In this document: positions 52,601 through 60,041 of the stretch, one piece after another | Position numbering within the stretch: the first letter of the stretch is position 1 | How the letters are laid out: each line of letters begins with the position of its first letter | NCBI RefSeq assembly: GCF_001443045.1 | Contig: NZ_LKPJ01000014.1 | Span: forward strand, 62,001 to 126,000 | From: Burkholderia ambifaria | GTDB lineage: Bacteria > Pseudomonadota > Gammaproteobacteria > Burkholderiales > Burkholderiaceae | Reading direction: 5' to 3' | DNA: 64,000 nt | The notes under the pieces: model-generated | Database searches by the model: none | Told to the model about the DNA's origin: nothing | What the model saw: the letters and a program-made list of their open reading frames with translations, nothing else | Made by a program: the position numbers and the translations under genes

Positions 52601-52621
52601 CCGCACGTTCAGGACGTTTGA
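43688..52621 (+). CDS. Giant BapA-like repeat adhesin (2977 aa), type I secretion substrate
   Basis: Surface or secreted biofilm-type adhesin. Residues 1-146 are a unique N-terminal region. Residues 147-2414 are 27 tandem 84-residue Ig-like repeats (44126-50929). After them come a bacterial Ig-like segment, one RTX-like GDDQLTGSAGHD motif near residue 2600 and about 300 residues of Gly/Thr/Asn-rich beta-helix-like sequence up to a Pro-rich end. No Sec signal peptide is seen, as expected for type I substrates; the C-terminal signal is presumably in the last 60 residues. The only cysteines I see are three clustered in repeat 1 (NASCVCSCS). GGGGAG lies before the ATG. Transporter, adaptor and TolC genes flank it. 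Confidence 0.95.
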   Translation: MATTSSGTAVSMSNTPQATNDVFTSAQTGLTDNTLTTVYLNVMANDLGGAAKTLYSLDSGTETTVALEQTALLTQDTSRAESVSADFSAHGAHIWITSDGKVGYDASHLDASWLSNSFNTLGYAQDSFTYAIRLGNGTLSWATAYVDIAPPAPVVALAHDMGISATDGITSDGTLSVGGVAHGATVQYSTDNGAHWNTSFSAVEGTNTVLVRQIDVTGNASCVCSCSFTLDTTAGTAPGVALAVDSGSSVSDHITNVGTLNVTGVETGATVQYSVDGGSHWNTSFSAVEGLNNVQVRQVDVAGNTSSAAAISFTLDTSAAAPGVALVTDSGSSATDHVSNVGTLNVTGVETGATVQYSVDGGSHWNTSFSAVEGLNNVQVRQIDVAGNTSSATSFGFTLDTSAAAPGVALVTDSGSSATDHVTNVGTLNVTGVEAGATVQYSIDGGSHWNTSFSAVEGLNNVQVRQVDVAGNTSSATSFSFTLDTSAAAPGVGLTTDSGSNATDHVTNVGTLNLTGVETGATVEYSIDGGHTWNTSFSAVEGVNDVQVRQVDVAGNTSSATSISFTLDTSAAAPGVALTTDSGSNATDHITNIGTLNLTGVETGATVEYSIDGGHTWNTSFSAVEGVNDVQVRQTDIAGNTSSAMSFGFTLDTSAAAPSVALTTDSGSNSTDHITNVGTLNLTGVEAGATVEYSIDGGHTWNTSFSAVEGLNDVQVRQTDIAGNTSSAMSFGFTLDTSAAAPSVALTTDSGSNSTDHITNVGTLNLTGVEAGATVEYSIDGGHTWNTSFSAVEGVNDVQVRQTDIAGNTSSATSFSFTLDTSAAALGVALTADSGSNATDHITNIGTLNLTGVETGATVEYSIDGGHTWNTSFSAVEGVNDVQVRQTDIAGNTSSATSFSFTLDTSAAAPGVALTADSGSNATDHITNVGTLNLTGVETGATVEYSIDGGHTWNTSFSAVEGVNDVQVRQTDIAGNTSSATSFSFTLDTSAAAPGVALTADSGSNATDHITNVGTLNLTGVETGATVEYSIDGGHTWNTSFSAVEGLNDVQVRQTDVAGNTSSATSFSFTLDTSAAAPGVALTADSGSNATDHITNIGTLNVSGVETGATVEYSIDGGHTWNASFSAVEGVNDVQVRQTDIAGNTSSATSFSFTLDTSAAAPSVALTTDSGSSATDHITNVGTLNLTGVEAGAVVEYSIDGGHTWNTSFNAVEGVNDVQVRQTDVAGNTSDPTSFSFTLDTSAAAPSVALTTDSGSSATDHITNVGTLNLTGVETGATVEYSIDGGHTWNTSFSAVEGVNDVQIRQTDVAGNTSSATSFSFTLDTSAAAPSVALTADSGSSATDHITNVGTLNLTDVETGATVEYSTDGGHTWNTSFSAVEGLNDVQVRQTDVAGNTSSATSFSFTLDTSAAAPSVALTADSGSSATDHITNVGTLNLTGVETGATVEYSTDGGHTWNTSFSAVEGLNDVQVRQTDVAGNTSDPTSFSFTLDTSAAAPSVALTTDSGSSPTDHITNVGTLNLTGVETGATVEYSIDGGHTWNTSFSAVEGLNDVQVRQTDVAGNTSSATSFSFTLDTSAAAPSVALTTDSGSATDHITNVGTLNLTGVEAGAVVEYSIDGGHTWNSSFNAVEGVNDVQVRQTDIAGNTSTPTSFSFTLDTSAAAPSVALTTDSGNSATDHITNVGTLNLTGVETGATVEYSIDGGHTWNTSFNAVEGMNDVQVRQTDVAGNTSSTTSFSFTLDSSAAAPNVALTTDSGSNATDHITNIGTLNVSGVETGATVEYSIDGGHTWNSSFNAVEGVNDVQVRQTDVAGNTSDPTSFSFTLDTSAAAPSVALTTDSGSSPTDHITNVGTLNLTGVETGATVEYSIDGGHTWNTSFSAVEGVNDVQVRQTDIAGNTSTPTSFSFTLDTSAAAPSVALTTDSGSSATDHITNVGTLNLTGVETGATVEYSIDGGHTWNTSFNAVEGVNDVQVRQTDIAGNTSSATSFSFTLDTSAAAPSVALTTDSGSSTIDHITNVGTLNVTGVETGATVQYSVDNGSHWGTSFSAVEGLNNVQVRQIDVAGNTSSATSFSFTLDTSAAAPSVALTTDSGSSVTDHITNVGTLNVTGVETGATVQYSVDGGSHWNTSFSAVEGLNNVQVRQVDVAGNTSDPTSFSFTLDTSAAAPSVALTTDSGSSATDHITNVGTLNVTGIETGATVEYSTDGGHTWNTSFSAVEGLNDVQVRQTDVAGNTSSATSFSFTLDTSAAAPSVALTTDSGSSATDHITKVGTLNVTGVEAGATVQYSIDGGSHWNTSFSAVEGLNNVQVRQIDVAGNTSSATSFSFTLDTSAAAPSVALTTDSGSSATDHITNVGTLNVTGIETGATVQYSIDNGAHWNTTFSAVEGVNNVQVRQIDIAGNISNATSLSFTLDTTAPSTLSWQYTNSSHTLTATTDTSGVWKVLVHDNTHSGDYTATQQAAGTWTVAQTGLNNDFLTVTEWDTAGNSLSLTQKAPAGVAGSEINLALADPSGHASDLAVTIAGIPSGWTLNAGTDLGNGAWVVPTNDLGALTVTPPTSFTGATVLTVTETWTAADGSHATATIADNVEAYAANAPIFAWSGDDQLTGSAGHDLFVLSQPIGNDTLHTFDLAADKIDLVGFTGIASFSDVQAHLADDANGNAVLTLGDGATITVTGVHSADLTSGNFVFDQEPVMQNAGIMTVNDGAMLPIGGTVENTGTIALGSTGDITRFEILAKSTTLEGGGHVTLSDDSHNVVFGSTPDATLVNVDNTIAGAGQLGAGQLTLVNEGTIVADGANALVIDTGTHAVANAGTLEATGSGGLVIESAVTNTGNLWANNGNLTIHGDVTGAGSATISGAATLEFGGASAENTTFADGAAGTLKLDHSAGFTGTVSGFGAGDSLDLTDVLFGDHTTLSFTANGAGTGGTLTVSDGVHTAQVALQGDLSGGSFQLAHDQGSGTVVTYVPPPLPHVQDV
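44126..50929 (+). repeat. Array of 27 tandem 252-bp repeats in the adhesin gene
   Basis: Exactly 6804 bp = 27 x 252. Unit 2 has one extra codon and unit 18 lacks one (SGSATDH for SGSSATDH), which cancel out. Units 2-4, 23, 24, 26 and 27 are one type (VQYS-DGGSHW, NNVQVRQ); units 5-22 are another (VEYSIDGGHTW, NDVQVRQTD); unit 25 is a hybrid. Unit 1 is the most diverged. Adjacent units 7/8, 9/10 and 15/16 are almost identical at DNA level, pointing to recent duplication. Confidence 0.93.
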
Positions 52622-52628
52622 GCCGATC

Positions 52629-54002
52629 ATGAACAAGAACCGTCCTCTGCTTGCCGTGCTCGCACTCGCGTCGGCGCTCGCGGGCACCGCCGCGCCCGCC
52701 GCCGCGCAAAGCCTGCAGGAGGCGGTCGAGCAGGCGATCCGGACCAACCCCGAGGTCCTTGCCACGACCTACAACCGCGAAGCGGCGGATCAGGGCCTGA
52801 AGCAGGCGCGGGCCGGCTACCTGCCCCGCGTGGACGTCGACGCATCGATCGGCAAGGAGCAGCGCGACGACGTCGAAACGCGTCTGCTCGGGCTGAACCG
52901 AACGACGTTCACGCACCGGACGGCCAACGTGACGTTGTCGCAAATGCTGTTCGACGGTTTCGCGGTCAGGAGCGAAGTGGCGCGGCAACGGGCACGCATC
53001 GACTCATCCGCGAATCGCGTCGCGTCCACGTCGGAGGATGTGGCGCTACGCGTGGTGGGCGCGTACCTGGAAGTCCTGCGGCGCCAGGAAACGGTCGCCG
53101 CCGCCACCGACAATCTGGAGTCCCACCGCCGGATCCACGATCAGATCAAGCTGCGCAGCGACCGCGGCGTCGGCCGGCGCGCCGACCTTTACCAGGCGGA
53201 AAGCCGGCTGGCGCTCGCCGAGGACAACTTGCGGTCCGAGCAAAGCAATCTGAAAGACGCCGAAGTGGCCTACGCGCGGCTGGTAGGCGTGCCGCCTGAC
53301 GTACTCGTCAAGCCGGTCGCACCGGAAGCCACGCTTCCGCCGACGGAACGACTCGCACTGGATACGGCGCTGGCAAGCCACCCGTCCCTCGCGGTCGCCG
53401 ATGCGGACGTCGCCCAGGCCAATGCGCAATATGACGTGGCGAAGGCCGCACTATGGCCGCGCCTCGACCTGGAGCTCAGCGCGAGCCACGACCGCGACGG
53501 CGTGCTCGGTCCGACGAACGACCGTCGCGTAATGCTGCGGCTGCGCTACAACCTGTTCCAGGGCGGCGCCGACAAGGCTCGAATCGGCGAAGCGCATGCG
53601 CAGATCCGGGAAGCCGAGGAAGACCGCAACCGCACGCGCCTCGAGATCGCGGAAAGCGAGTCGCACGCCTACAACGCGTACGTCACCGCACGTGATCGCC
53701 TGGTCGTGCTCAAGCAGTACGTCGATTCCAGCGCGTCGACGCGCGAAGCGTACCTGTTGCAATTCGGCATCGGTCAACGTTCGCTGCTCGACCTGCTCAA
53801 CGCCGAGAACGAGTATTACAGTGCCCGCGTCGATTACATCAGCGGTCAGTATGCGGAAGTGGCGAGCGCGTACCGCGTGTTCGCAGGGATGGGGCAGCTG
53901 CTCGACACGCTTCACGTCGCGCGGCCGGCGCAGGCATGGGGCGCGGGCGCCGTGCAGCCGGCAATGGCCTTCGACCGGCGCGCATCCGATCCCGGCAAAT
54001 GA
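52629..54002 (+). CDS. TolC-family outer-membrane channel of the type I system (457 aa)
   Basis: Signal peptide cut after APAAAQ, then the two outer-membrane-efflux halves (SLQEAVEQAIRTNPEVLATTYN; RLALDTALASHPSLAVADADVAQAN) and the AggA/TolC-type LFQGGADKARI and GQRSLLDLLNAENEYYSARVDYISGQY. Seven bases after the adhesin stop. Completes the secretion system in one operon. Confidence 0.94.
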   Translation: MNKNRPLLAVLALASALAGTAAPAAAQSLQEAVEQAIRTNPEVLATTYNREAADQGLKQARAGYLPRVDVDASIGKEQRDDVETRLLGLNRTTFTHRTANVTLSQMLFDGFAVRSEVARQRARIDSSANRVASTSEDVALRVVGAYLEVLRRQETVAAATDNLESHRRIHDQIKLRSDRGVGRRADLYQAESRLALAEDNLRSEQSNLKDAEVAYARLVGVPPDVLVKPVAPEATLPPTERLALDTALASHPSLAVADADVAQANAQYDVAKAALWPRLDLELSASHDRDGVLGPTNDRRVMLRLRYNLFQGGADKARIGEAHAQIREAEEDRNRTRLEIAESESHAYNAYVTARDRLVVLKQYVDSSASTREAYLLQFGIGQRSLLDLLNAENEYYSARVDYISGQYAEVASAYRVFAGMGQLLDTLHVARPAQAWGAGAVQPAMAFDRRASDPGK

Positions 54003-54008
54003 CACGAC

Positions 54009-54036
54009 CCCGGGTTCGGCATTCCGCCCCCGGGGC
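54009..54036. terminator. Possible terminator hairpin after TolC
   Basis: CCCCGGG (54009-54015) pairs with CCCGGGG (54030-54036) right after the TolC stop. No T-run follows; weak call. Confidence 0.35.
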
Positions 54037-54120
54037 CCCTGTCGTCGTCGAAGCAGCCTGAGGCGTCGGGCATTATTCGCAGGCCCGACGCCCGCGACGG
54101 TCAATGCACTTCGCGTCGCA

Positions 54121-54246
54121 TCAGAACCGATACCCTGCGCCCACCACCGCACCGAAGTCCGACCGCGTGTTGCCCGTCACCGACGCCTTGACGGCCCAGC
54201 GATTGCTCTCCGTCACGTACGAATAGCCGGCCGCGAACGCGATTGC
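54121..54246 (-). pseudogene. Remnant of a YadA-type trimeric autotransporter anchor
   Basis: About 41 codons on the minus strand, ending in an intact stop, read AIAFAAGYSYVTESNRWAVK ... GAVVGAGYRF. This is the last two strands of a YadA membrane-anchor barrel with its terminal aromatic. No coiled-coil stalk or head precedes it; the frame upstream is unrelated. It seems to be the tail left after deletion of a trimeric adhesin gene. Identification is by motif only. Confidence 0.6.
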
Positions 54247-54724
54247 GCGTCGCACCGAGCCTGTCTCCATTCCCGTCGTTTCGACACGCTCCGTCGTGCT
54301 GTCGCGGCCCTGCCAGCCAAGACATGCTTTATCGCCGGACCTGTCGCGCACGAGTCGGTGCGCGTCGGCCTGCGGCCCGCGGGCGTGCATCGCGATGTGA
54401 GACCCTTTTCATGTCATCCGTCGTATGACAACACTATTAAATAGTGGGAATCCATCGCTTTGCACACCTGAAAAGCCTCCATCCCGCCAGCCGACGACGA
54501 TCATATCTCGCAAACGTATCAATCGTCATTTTATCGCCCATTATTAGCATATTAATAAACAAAATCATTACAATCGGTATCCGAAAAATATGTCGTGTCG
54601 TGACGAACAGCTCATCGAAAAAGCCGATCCTTCCAGTACAATCCGCGTCGTCATGCGATGACTGATTTCACGTGGGCGCTGCCTCATTTCAACCGGGTCC
54701 CGTCAAGGAAGGAACGAACGCAAC
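54247..54724. other. AT-rich gap with palindrome CACTATT-A-AATAGTG
   Basis: No gene is seen. From about 54,400 to 54,660 the DNA is strikingly AT-rich for this GC-rich window. It contains the 15-bp palindrome at 54432-54446 and several ATTAnTA tracts (54540-54575). Possible promoter or H-NS-bound region for the lyase gene, or a recombination scar next to the YadA remnant. Confidence 0.5.
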
Positions 54725-56944
54725 ATGAACGACTCGCGGCTTCGACTTGAATCCGGTGTGCACATTTCCCGGCGCACGTTCCTTTACAGCATCGGCGCGC
54801 TCGCGCTTTCCGCATGCGGCGGCACGGGGGCAAGCGAAAGCGCCGCCGGCACCGCGGTCGCCGCGGCCGGCAACCGTGCGCTCGCGCGCATGGCGACCGG
54901 CACCCCGGCCATTGCCACGAACGAAGCGTTCGCGCATCCGGGCCTGCTGCACACGCAAGCGGATTTCGACCGGATCGCGCAGAAGGTGGCGGCCGCCGCG
55001 TCGCCCTGGCTGGAAGGCTGGAACACGCTGATCGCGAACAGTCATGCGCAGCTGACGTGGTCGCCGCGCCCGCAGGCCGTCGTCACGCGCGGCGGCACCG
55101 GCGCGCAGAACTACCCGGTGCTGTACAAGGACATCGCGGCCGCCTACGCATGCGCGCTGCGCTGGAAGATCTCGGGCAATACCGCAGTTGCGTATGCGAA
55201 CAAGGCCGTGCAGATCATGAACGCGTGGTCGTCGACGCTGCAGAACCTCGCCGGCGACTCGAACGTCGATCTCGCGGCCGGCATCTACGGCTACGAATTC
55301 GCGAACGCGGGCGAAATCATGCGCACTTATCCCGGCTGGGCCGCGACCGACTTCGCCGCGTTCCAGGCGATGATGGCCGACAAGTTCTACCCGATCAACG
55401 CAGCCTTCCTGAGTCAGCACAACGGCACGGACATCACGCACTACTGGGCGAACTGGGATCTGTGCAACATCGCATCGATGATGGCGATCGGCGTGCTGTG
55501 CGACGACCACGCGAAGTTCGACGCAGCCGTCAACTACTTCATCGACGGGCCCGGCAACGGCGCGATCGCGCAGGCGGTCTACTACCTGCATCCCGGCCAT
55601 CTCGGCCAATGGCAGGAGTCCGGCCGCGACCAGGGGCACAACACGCTCGGCATCGCGCTCGGCGGCACGATCTGCGAAATGGCGTGGAACCAGGGCATCG
55701 ACCTGTACGGCCACGACAACAACCGTTTTCTCGCGGGTGCCGAATACGTCGCGAAGGCGAACCTCGTGCAGCCGGACGGCACGTTCCTCCCGGTGCCGTA
55801 CGTGCCGTACGCGAACGTCGACGTGACGCAAGCGCAGTTCTCGACCGCCAGCCAGGGGACGATCCGTCCGTGCTGGGCGCTCGTCTACAACCACTACGTG
55901 AACCGCAAGGGGCTGGCCGCGCCGTGGTCCGAGAAGTTCGCCCGCGCGATCCAGCCCGAGGGCGGCGGCGGCAACTACGGCGAAGCGAGCGGCGGCTACG
56001 ATCAGCTCGGCTACGGCACGCTGACCTGCACGCGCGATCCCGTTGCGCCCGCAACCGCACCGAGCGGGCTGACCGCGTGGCCGGCCGCCGGGCAGGTCGT
56101 GCTGTCGTGGTGGGGCGTCGCAAACGCAGCGAGCTATGACGTGAAACGTGCGTCCGTCCCTGGCGGTCCGTATACGACCGTCGCAAGCGGCATCGTCGAT
56201 CCGTTGACGTACACCGACAGCCCGGCGTCAGGCGTGTGGTACTACGTGATCAGCGCGCGCAACGCAGCGGGCGAATCCGCGAATTCGCCGGAACTCGCCG
56301 CATCGACGGCGCTGCAACTGCATACGCTGCTGTCGTTCGACGAGACAAGCGGCACGAGCGCCGCGGACGCGAGCGGCACCGGCCATGCGGGCACGCTCGC
56401 CGGCGGCGCATCGCGCGTCACGGGCAAGCTCGGCAATGCGGTGTCGCTCGACGGCTTGACCGGCTACGTCGCACTGCCGAACGACATCGTCGCCGATGTG
56501 TCGGATTTCACGATCGCGGCGTGGGTCAACTGGCGCGGCGGGCAGACGTGGGCCCGCATCTTCGATTTCGGTTCGGGCACCGGGCGCTATCTGTTCGTCA
56601 CGCCGAAGAGCTCACGCGGGACGATGCGCTTCGCGATCACGACCAACGGCGGACATGGCGAGCGCGTAGTCGACGGCAGCACCGCACTGCCGGCCGGGCA
56701 ATGGGCGCACGTCGCGGTCACGCTGTCGGCCGCGACCGCGACGCTCTATCTGAACGGCGCCGCGATCGGCTCGGCAAGCGACGTCATCTTCGCGCCATGG
56801 CGCGTCGGGAAAACCGCGCAGAACTGGATCGGACGTTCGCAGTATCCGGGCGATCCGTTCTTCAACGGCATGATCGACGAATTCCGCATTCATCGCGGCG
56901 CGCTGACGGCCGAGCAGGTAAAGGCGCTCGCGCAGGGCGCGTGA
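54725..56944 (+). CDS. Exported alginate-lyase-like polysaccharide lyase with FN3 and LamG domains (739 aa)
   Basis: The N-terminus has a twin-arginine-like SRRTFLYSIGALALSAC, with Cys in a lipobox, so it is a Tat-exported or lipid-anchored protein. The alginate-lyase (alpha/alpha-toroid) domain spans about 60-435 (HPGLLHTQADFDRIAQKV, HYWANWDLCNIASMMAIGVLCDD, GQWQESGRDQGHNTLGI). An FN3 domain (about 445-540) and a C-terminal LamG/concanavalin-like domain (about 545-735; GYVALPNDIVADVSDFTIAAWV) suggest polysaccharide binding. The substrate could be alginate or a related uronate polymer. It lies alone between an AT-rich gap and a strong terminator. Confidence 0.88.
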   Translation: MNDSRLRLESGVHISRRTFLYSIGALALSACGGTGASESAAGTAVAAAGNRALARMATGTPAIATNEAFAHPGLLHTQADFDRIAQKVAAAASPWLEGWNTLIANSHAQLTWSPRPQAVVTRGGTGAQNYPVLYKDIAAAYACALRWKISGNTAVAYANKAVQIMNAWSSTLQNLAGDSNVDLAAGIYGYEFANAGEIMRTYPGWAATDFAAFQAMMADKFYPINAAFLSQHNGTDITHYWANWDLCNIASMMAIGVLCDDHAKFDAAVNYFIDGPGNGAIAQAVYYLHPGHLGQWQESGRDQGHNTLGIALGGTICEMAWNQGIDLYGHDNNRFLAGAEYVAKANLVQPDGTFLPVPYVPYANVDVTQAQFSTASQGTIRPCWALVYNHYVNRKGLAAPWSEKFARAIQPEGGGGNYGEASGGYDQLGYGTLTCTRDPVAPATAPSGLTAWPAAGQVVLSWWGVANAASYDVKRASVPGGPYTTVASGIVDPLTYTDSPASGVWYYVISARNAAGESANSPELAASTALQLHTLLSFDETSGTSAADASGTGHAGTLAGGASRVTGKLGNAVSLDGLTGYVALPNDIVADVSDFTIAAWVNWRGGQTWARIFDFGSGTGRYLFVTPKSSRGTMRFAITTNGGHGERVVDGSTALPAGQWAHVAVTLSAATATLYLNGAAIGSASDVIFAPWRVGKTAQNWIGRSQYPGDPFFNGMIDEFRIHRGALTAEQVKALAQGA

Positions 56945-56982
56945 TGGGCGCCGGCGTGCATGGGTTCAGCGGCGGCGCCCGA

Positions 56983-57029
56983 TATCGCGACGAGTGACGC
57001 AGCATCCCGCGGCGTCACTCGTCGCGATA
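56983..57029. terminator. Strong 18-bp stem terminator between convergent genes
   Basis: TATCGCGACGAGTGACGC (56983-57000) and GCGTCACTCGTCGCGATA (57012-57029) are perfectly complementary with an 11-nt loop. On the + strand ATTTTTCG follows at 57036. It lies 38 bases after the lyase stop and 108 before the M20 gene's stop, so it can serve the + strand and possibly both. Confidence 0.75.
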
Positions 57030-57137
57030 ATCAAGGATTTTTCGCGCGCCGTGTGCATGGGCTCACGCCGGTCAATCGCGTGAAAGTCGGCGTGAAGTGA
57101 TTTCGATCGGCGAAACCGCCTGCCTCCGGGATCACGC

Positions 57138-58358
57138 TCAGCGGCAGGTACCGAAGTAACGCTGCGCCAGAGCGACCCAATACCGGACCCCGGCCGGAAT
57201 GATGTCGTCGTTGAAATCGTATTTCGGGTGATGCAGCGCCGGGGCGGCCGCTCCGCCCGGCGCATTGCCGATCAGCACGTACGCGCCGGGGCGCTCCTCC
57301 AGCATGAAGCCGAAATCTTCGGAGGTCATGTTCGGCGGCACGTCGCGGTACAGGCGTTCATCCCCGAACGTGTCGCGAATCACCGCTTCGCAGAGCGCCG
57401 TCTCGGCCGGCGTGTTGACCGTCGCGGGGTAGTACTGAAAGAACTCGACGTCGACCTGCGCGCCATAGGCGCCGGCCAGCCCCTCGCACATGAGCTGGAT
57501 ATCGCGCTGCAGCTGTTGCTGCAGTGTCGACGACAGCGTGCGGATCGTCCCGCGCAGCTCGGCGCTGTCCGGAATGACGTTGTCCGTCGTTCCCGCATGG
57601 AACATGCAGACGGAAATGACGGCGGGATCCACCGGATCCTTGTGCCGCGCGGCGATGGTCTGGCATTGCAGCACCATCGAACAGGCGAGCGGCACGGGAT
57701 CGATGCCCAGATGCGGCTGGGCCGCATGCGCGCCTTTGCCGGTTACCGTGATCCTGAACCGCGAGCCCGCGGCCATGATCGGCCCGGTGCGCAACCCGAA
57801 ATGCCCGGCAGGCAAACCCGGCCAGTTGTGCATGCCGAATACCGCTTCCGTCGGATATTGCTCGAACAGCCCGTCGTCGATCATCTTGCGCGCGCCCGCG
57901 CCGCCCTCTTCTCCGGGCTGAAACACGAAATGAACCGTGCCCGGCAGCTGCGGCAAGTCCTTCAGCACGCGCGCGGCTCCAAGCAACATGACGGTATGGC
58001 CGTCGTGCCCGCACGCGTGCATGATCCCGTGCGCGCACGACGCATGCGCGAAGTCATTCGCTTCGTGAATCGGCAACGCATCCAGATCGGCGCGCAGCAC
58101 GATTCCCCGGCCCGGATCCGCACCGGGCAGGCTCGCGACGACGCCCGTGCCGCCCAGACCGCGCGACACCGCATAGCCGAGCGCTTCGAGCTCGCGGGCC
58201 ACGACGTCGGCTGTCCTGTGCTCTTCGAATCGCAATTCGGGATGCGCATGCAGGTCGCGCCGCAATCTCGCCCAGTGCGCGTGATGCGCGCGCAGCGACG
58301 CTTCGGGGATGACGGGGTTTTCCAATTTCGGCACCTTCGGAAAATAGACGGCTTCCAT
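57138..58358 (-). CDS. M20-family amidohydrolase, hippurate-hydrolase-like (406 aa)
   Basis: Zinc peptidase-type hydrolase of N-acyl amino acids. Metal and catalytic motifs: LRADLDALPI, HACGHDGHTVMLLGAA, FVFQPGEEGGAGA, GMHNWPGLPAG and the dimer-domain His in GKGAHAAQPH. Last gene of a minus-strand unit after the aldehyde dehydrogenase (36 bases). It probably removes an acyl group from a product of the FAD oxidases upstream. Confidence 0.9.
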   Translation of the reverse strand: MEAVYFPKVPKLENPVIPEASLRAHHAHWARLRRDLHAHPELRFEEHRTADVVARELEALGYAVSRGLGGTGVVASLPGADPGRGIVLRADLDALPIHEANDFAHASCAHGIMHACGHDGHTVMLLGAARVLKDLPQLPGTVHFVFQPGEEGGAGARKMIDDGLFEQYPTEAVFGMHNWPGLPAGHFGLRTGPIMAAGSRFRITVTGKGAHAAQPHLGIDPVPLACSMVLQCQTIAARHKDPVDPAVISVCMFHAGTTDNVIPDSAELRGTIRTLSSTLQQQLQRDIQLMCEGLAGAYGAQVDVEFFQYYPATVNTPAETALCEAVIRDTFGDERLYRDVPPNMTSEDFGFMLEERPGAYVLIGNAPGGAAAPALHHPKYDFNDDIIPAGVRYWVALAQRYFGTCR

Positions 58359-58394
58359 TCGACACGGCCGCCGCGTTCGCGCGCGGCAACTGCG

Positions 58395-59864
58395 TCAGTC
58401 GTAGAAGCCCACGATCGACTTGACCTCCATATACTCTTCCATCCCTTCGATCCCGTACTCGCGGCCGTTGCCCGACTGCTTGTACCCGCCGAACGGCGCC
58501 TGCGGGTCCCAAGCCGGGTAGTTCAGATGCACCTGGCCCGACCGGATGCGCGCGGCCACCGCGCGCGCGCGTTCCTTGTCGGTGCCCTGCACATGCGCGC
58601 CGAGCCCATAGACGGTATCGTTCGCGATCGCAACGGCTTCGTCGACGGTGTCGTAAGGCAGGATCGCGAGGACCGGACCGAAGATCTCCTGCTGCGCGAT
58701 CGTCATGTCGGTGCGAACGTCGGAAAAGATCGTCGGCCGCACATAAAAACCGCGATCCAAACCGGCGGGCCGTTCTGGCCCGCCAGCGATGAGCTTCGCC
58801 CGTTCGTCGATGCCTGCATCGATCATCTGCCCGACCCGGCCGAACTGCGCGCGATTGGCCAGCGGCCCATGCGTCGTCGCCTCGGCGAACGGATCGCCGA
58901 CGATCATCTGCTCCATTGCCGCGACGGCCAGCTCCTCTACCGCGCCGAGCACGCTGCGCGGCACGATCATTCGGGTCGGCGCGCTGCACGACTGGCCCAT
59001 GTTCCGGAACGCGGCGGCCACGCCCGGCGCGATGGCGCGCGACAGGTCCGCATCGGGCAGCACGATGTTCGGCGACTTGCCGCCGAGCTCCTGCGCGACG
59101 CGCTTGACGGTCGGCGCCGCCGCCTGCGCAACCAGCACGCCGGCACGCGTTGACCCGGTGATCGACACCATGTCGACCTGCGGGTGCGACGAAAGCGCGG
59201 CGCCCACTTCCTCACCACTGCCGCTCACCAGGTTGAATACGCCCGCGGGCACGCCCGCATCGGCGATCACTTCGGCAAACAGCAACGCGCTGAGCGGCGA
59301 CAGCTCGCTCGGTTTCAGCACCACCGTGCAGCCCGCCGCGAGCGCCGGGCCGACCTTCGCCGTGATCTGATAGATCGGCCAGTTCCACGGCGTGATCAGC
59401 GCGCATACGCCGATCGGCTCGCGCGCGATCGCGGTCGTCCCGCGCTGCTTCAGGAACGGATAACTGGCCAGATTGTCGCGCGCGACCCGGATATGTTCGG
59501 CCGCGAGCGGCACATGGGCGCCGCGTGCATAGCTGATCGGCGCGCCCATCTCCAGCGCGAGCGCCGTGGCGAACTGCTCGGCGCGCTCCAGCATCAACGC
59601 ATGCACGCGGTCGAGCAGCGCGGCGCGTTGCTGCGGCGACGTCGCGGCCCAGCGTTCGAAAGCGTTGCGCGCGGCCTGCACCGCGCGGTCGGCGTCGCGC
59701 GCGCTCCCGAGCGGGATGTCGCACAGCGTTTCTTCGGTGGACGGGCAAACGACCGCGAACCGGTCGCCGCCGTCGGGCAAGACCCAGTCGCCGTCGATGA
59801 AGAAGCGATCCAGCCTGCCGGCTTCCATCAGGTGACGAACCGGTGAATTGTCGGGTGAATTCAT
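58395..59864 (-). CDS. Aldehyde dehydrogenase (489 aa)
   Basis: NAD(P)-dependent oxidation of an aldehyde. LITPWNWPIYQITAKVGPALAAGC, ITGSTRAGV, Glu in QELGGKSPNIVL and nucleophile in NMGQSCSAPTRM; C-terminal PFGGYKQSGNGREYGIEG. Start MNSPDN is at 59864 with AGGA upstream. The ORF continues 44 codons further upstream but without a ribosome site. Confidence 0.92.
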   Translation of the reverse strand: MNSPDNSPVRHLMEAGRLDRFFIDGDWVLPDGGDRFAVVCPSTEETLCDIPLGSARDADRAVQAARNAFERWAATSPQQRAALLDRVHALMLERAEQFATALALEMGAPISYARGAHVPLAAEHIRVARDNLASYPFLKQRGTTAIAREPIGVCALITPWNWPIYQITAKVGPALAAGCTVVLKPSELSPLSALLFAEVIADAGVPAGVFNLVSGSGEEVGAALSSHPQVDMVSITGSTRAGVLVAQAAAPTVKRVAQELGGKSPNIVLPDADLSRAIAPGVAAAFRNMGQSCSAPTRMIVPRSVLGAVEELAVAAMEQMIVGDPFAEATTHGPLANRAQFGRVGQMIDAGIDERAKLIAGGPERPAGLDRGFYVRPTIFSDVRTDMTIAQQEIFGPVLAILPYDTVDEAVAIANDTVYGLGAHVQGTDKERARAVAARIRSGQVHLNYPAWDPQAPFGGYKQSGNGREYGIEGMEEYMEVKSIVGFYD

Positions 59865-60041
59865 TTCAGGGTGTCCTTGCATACCATGCGCCGACGAACG
59901 GCGGAAACCATCGCTTGCCGAAGCGGCCGTGAAGCACCGCGGCCATCCGCCATCGCAGGATCGGCCGGCTTCCTTCGTTCGACGGTCCGGACCCACACGA
60001 GTCCGGAGTCCGCCGCCGTCGTCCGCGAAGTGGCTTCAAAA

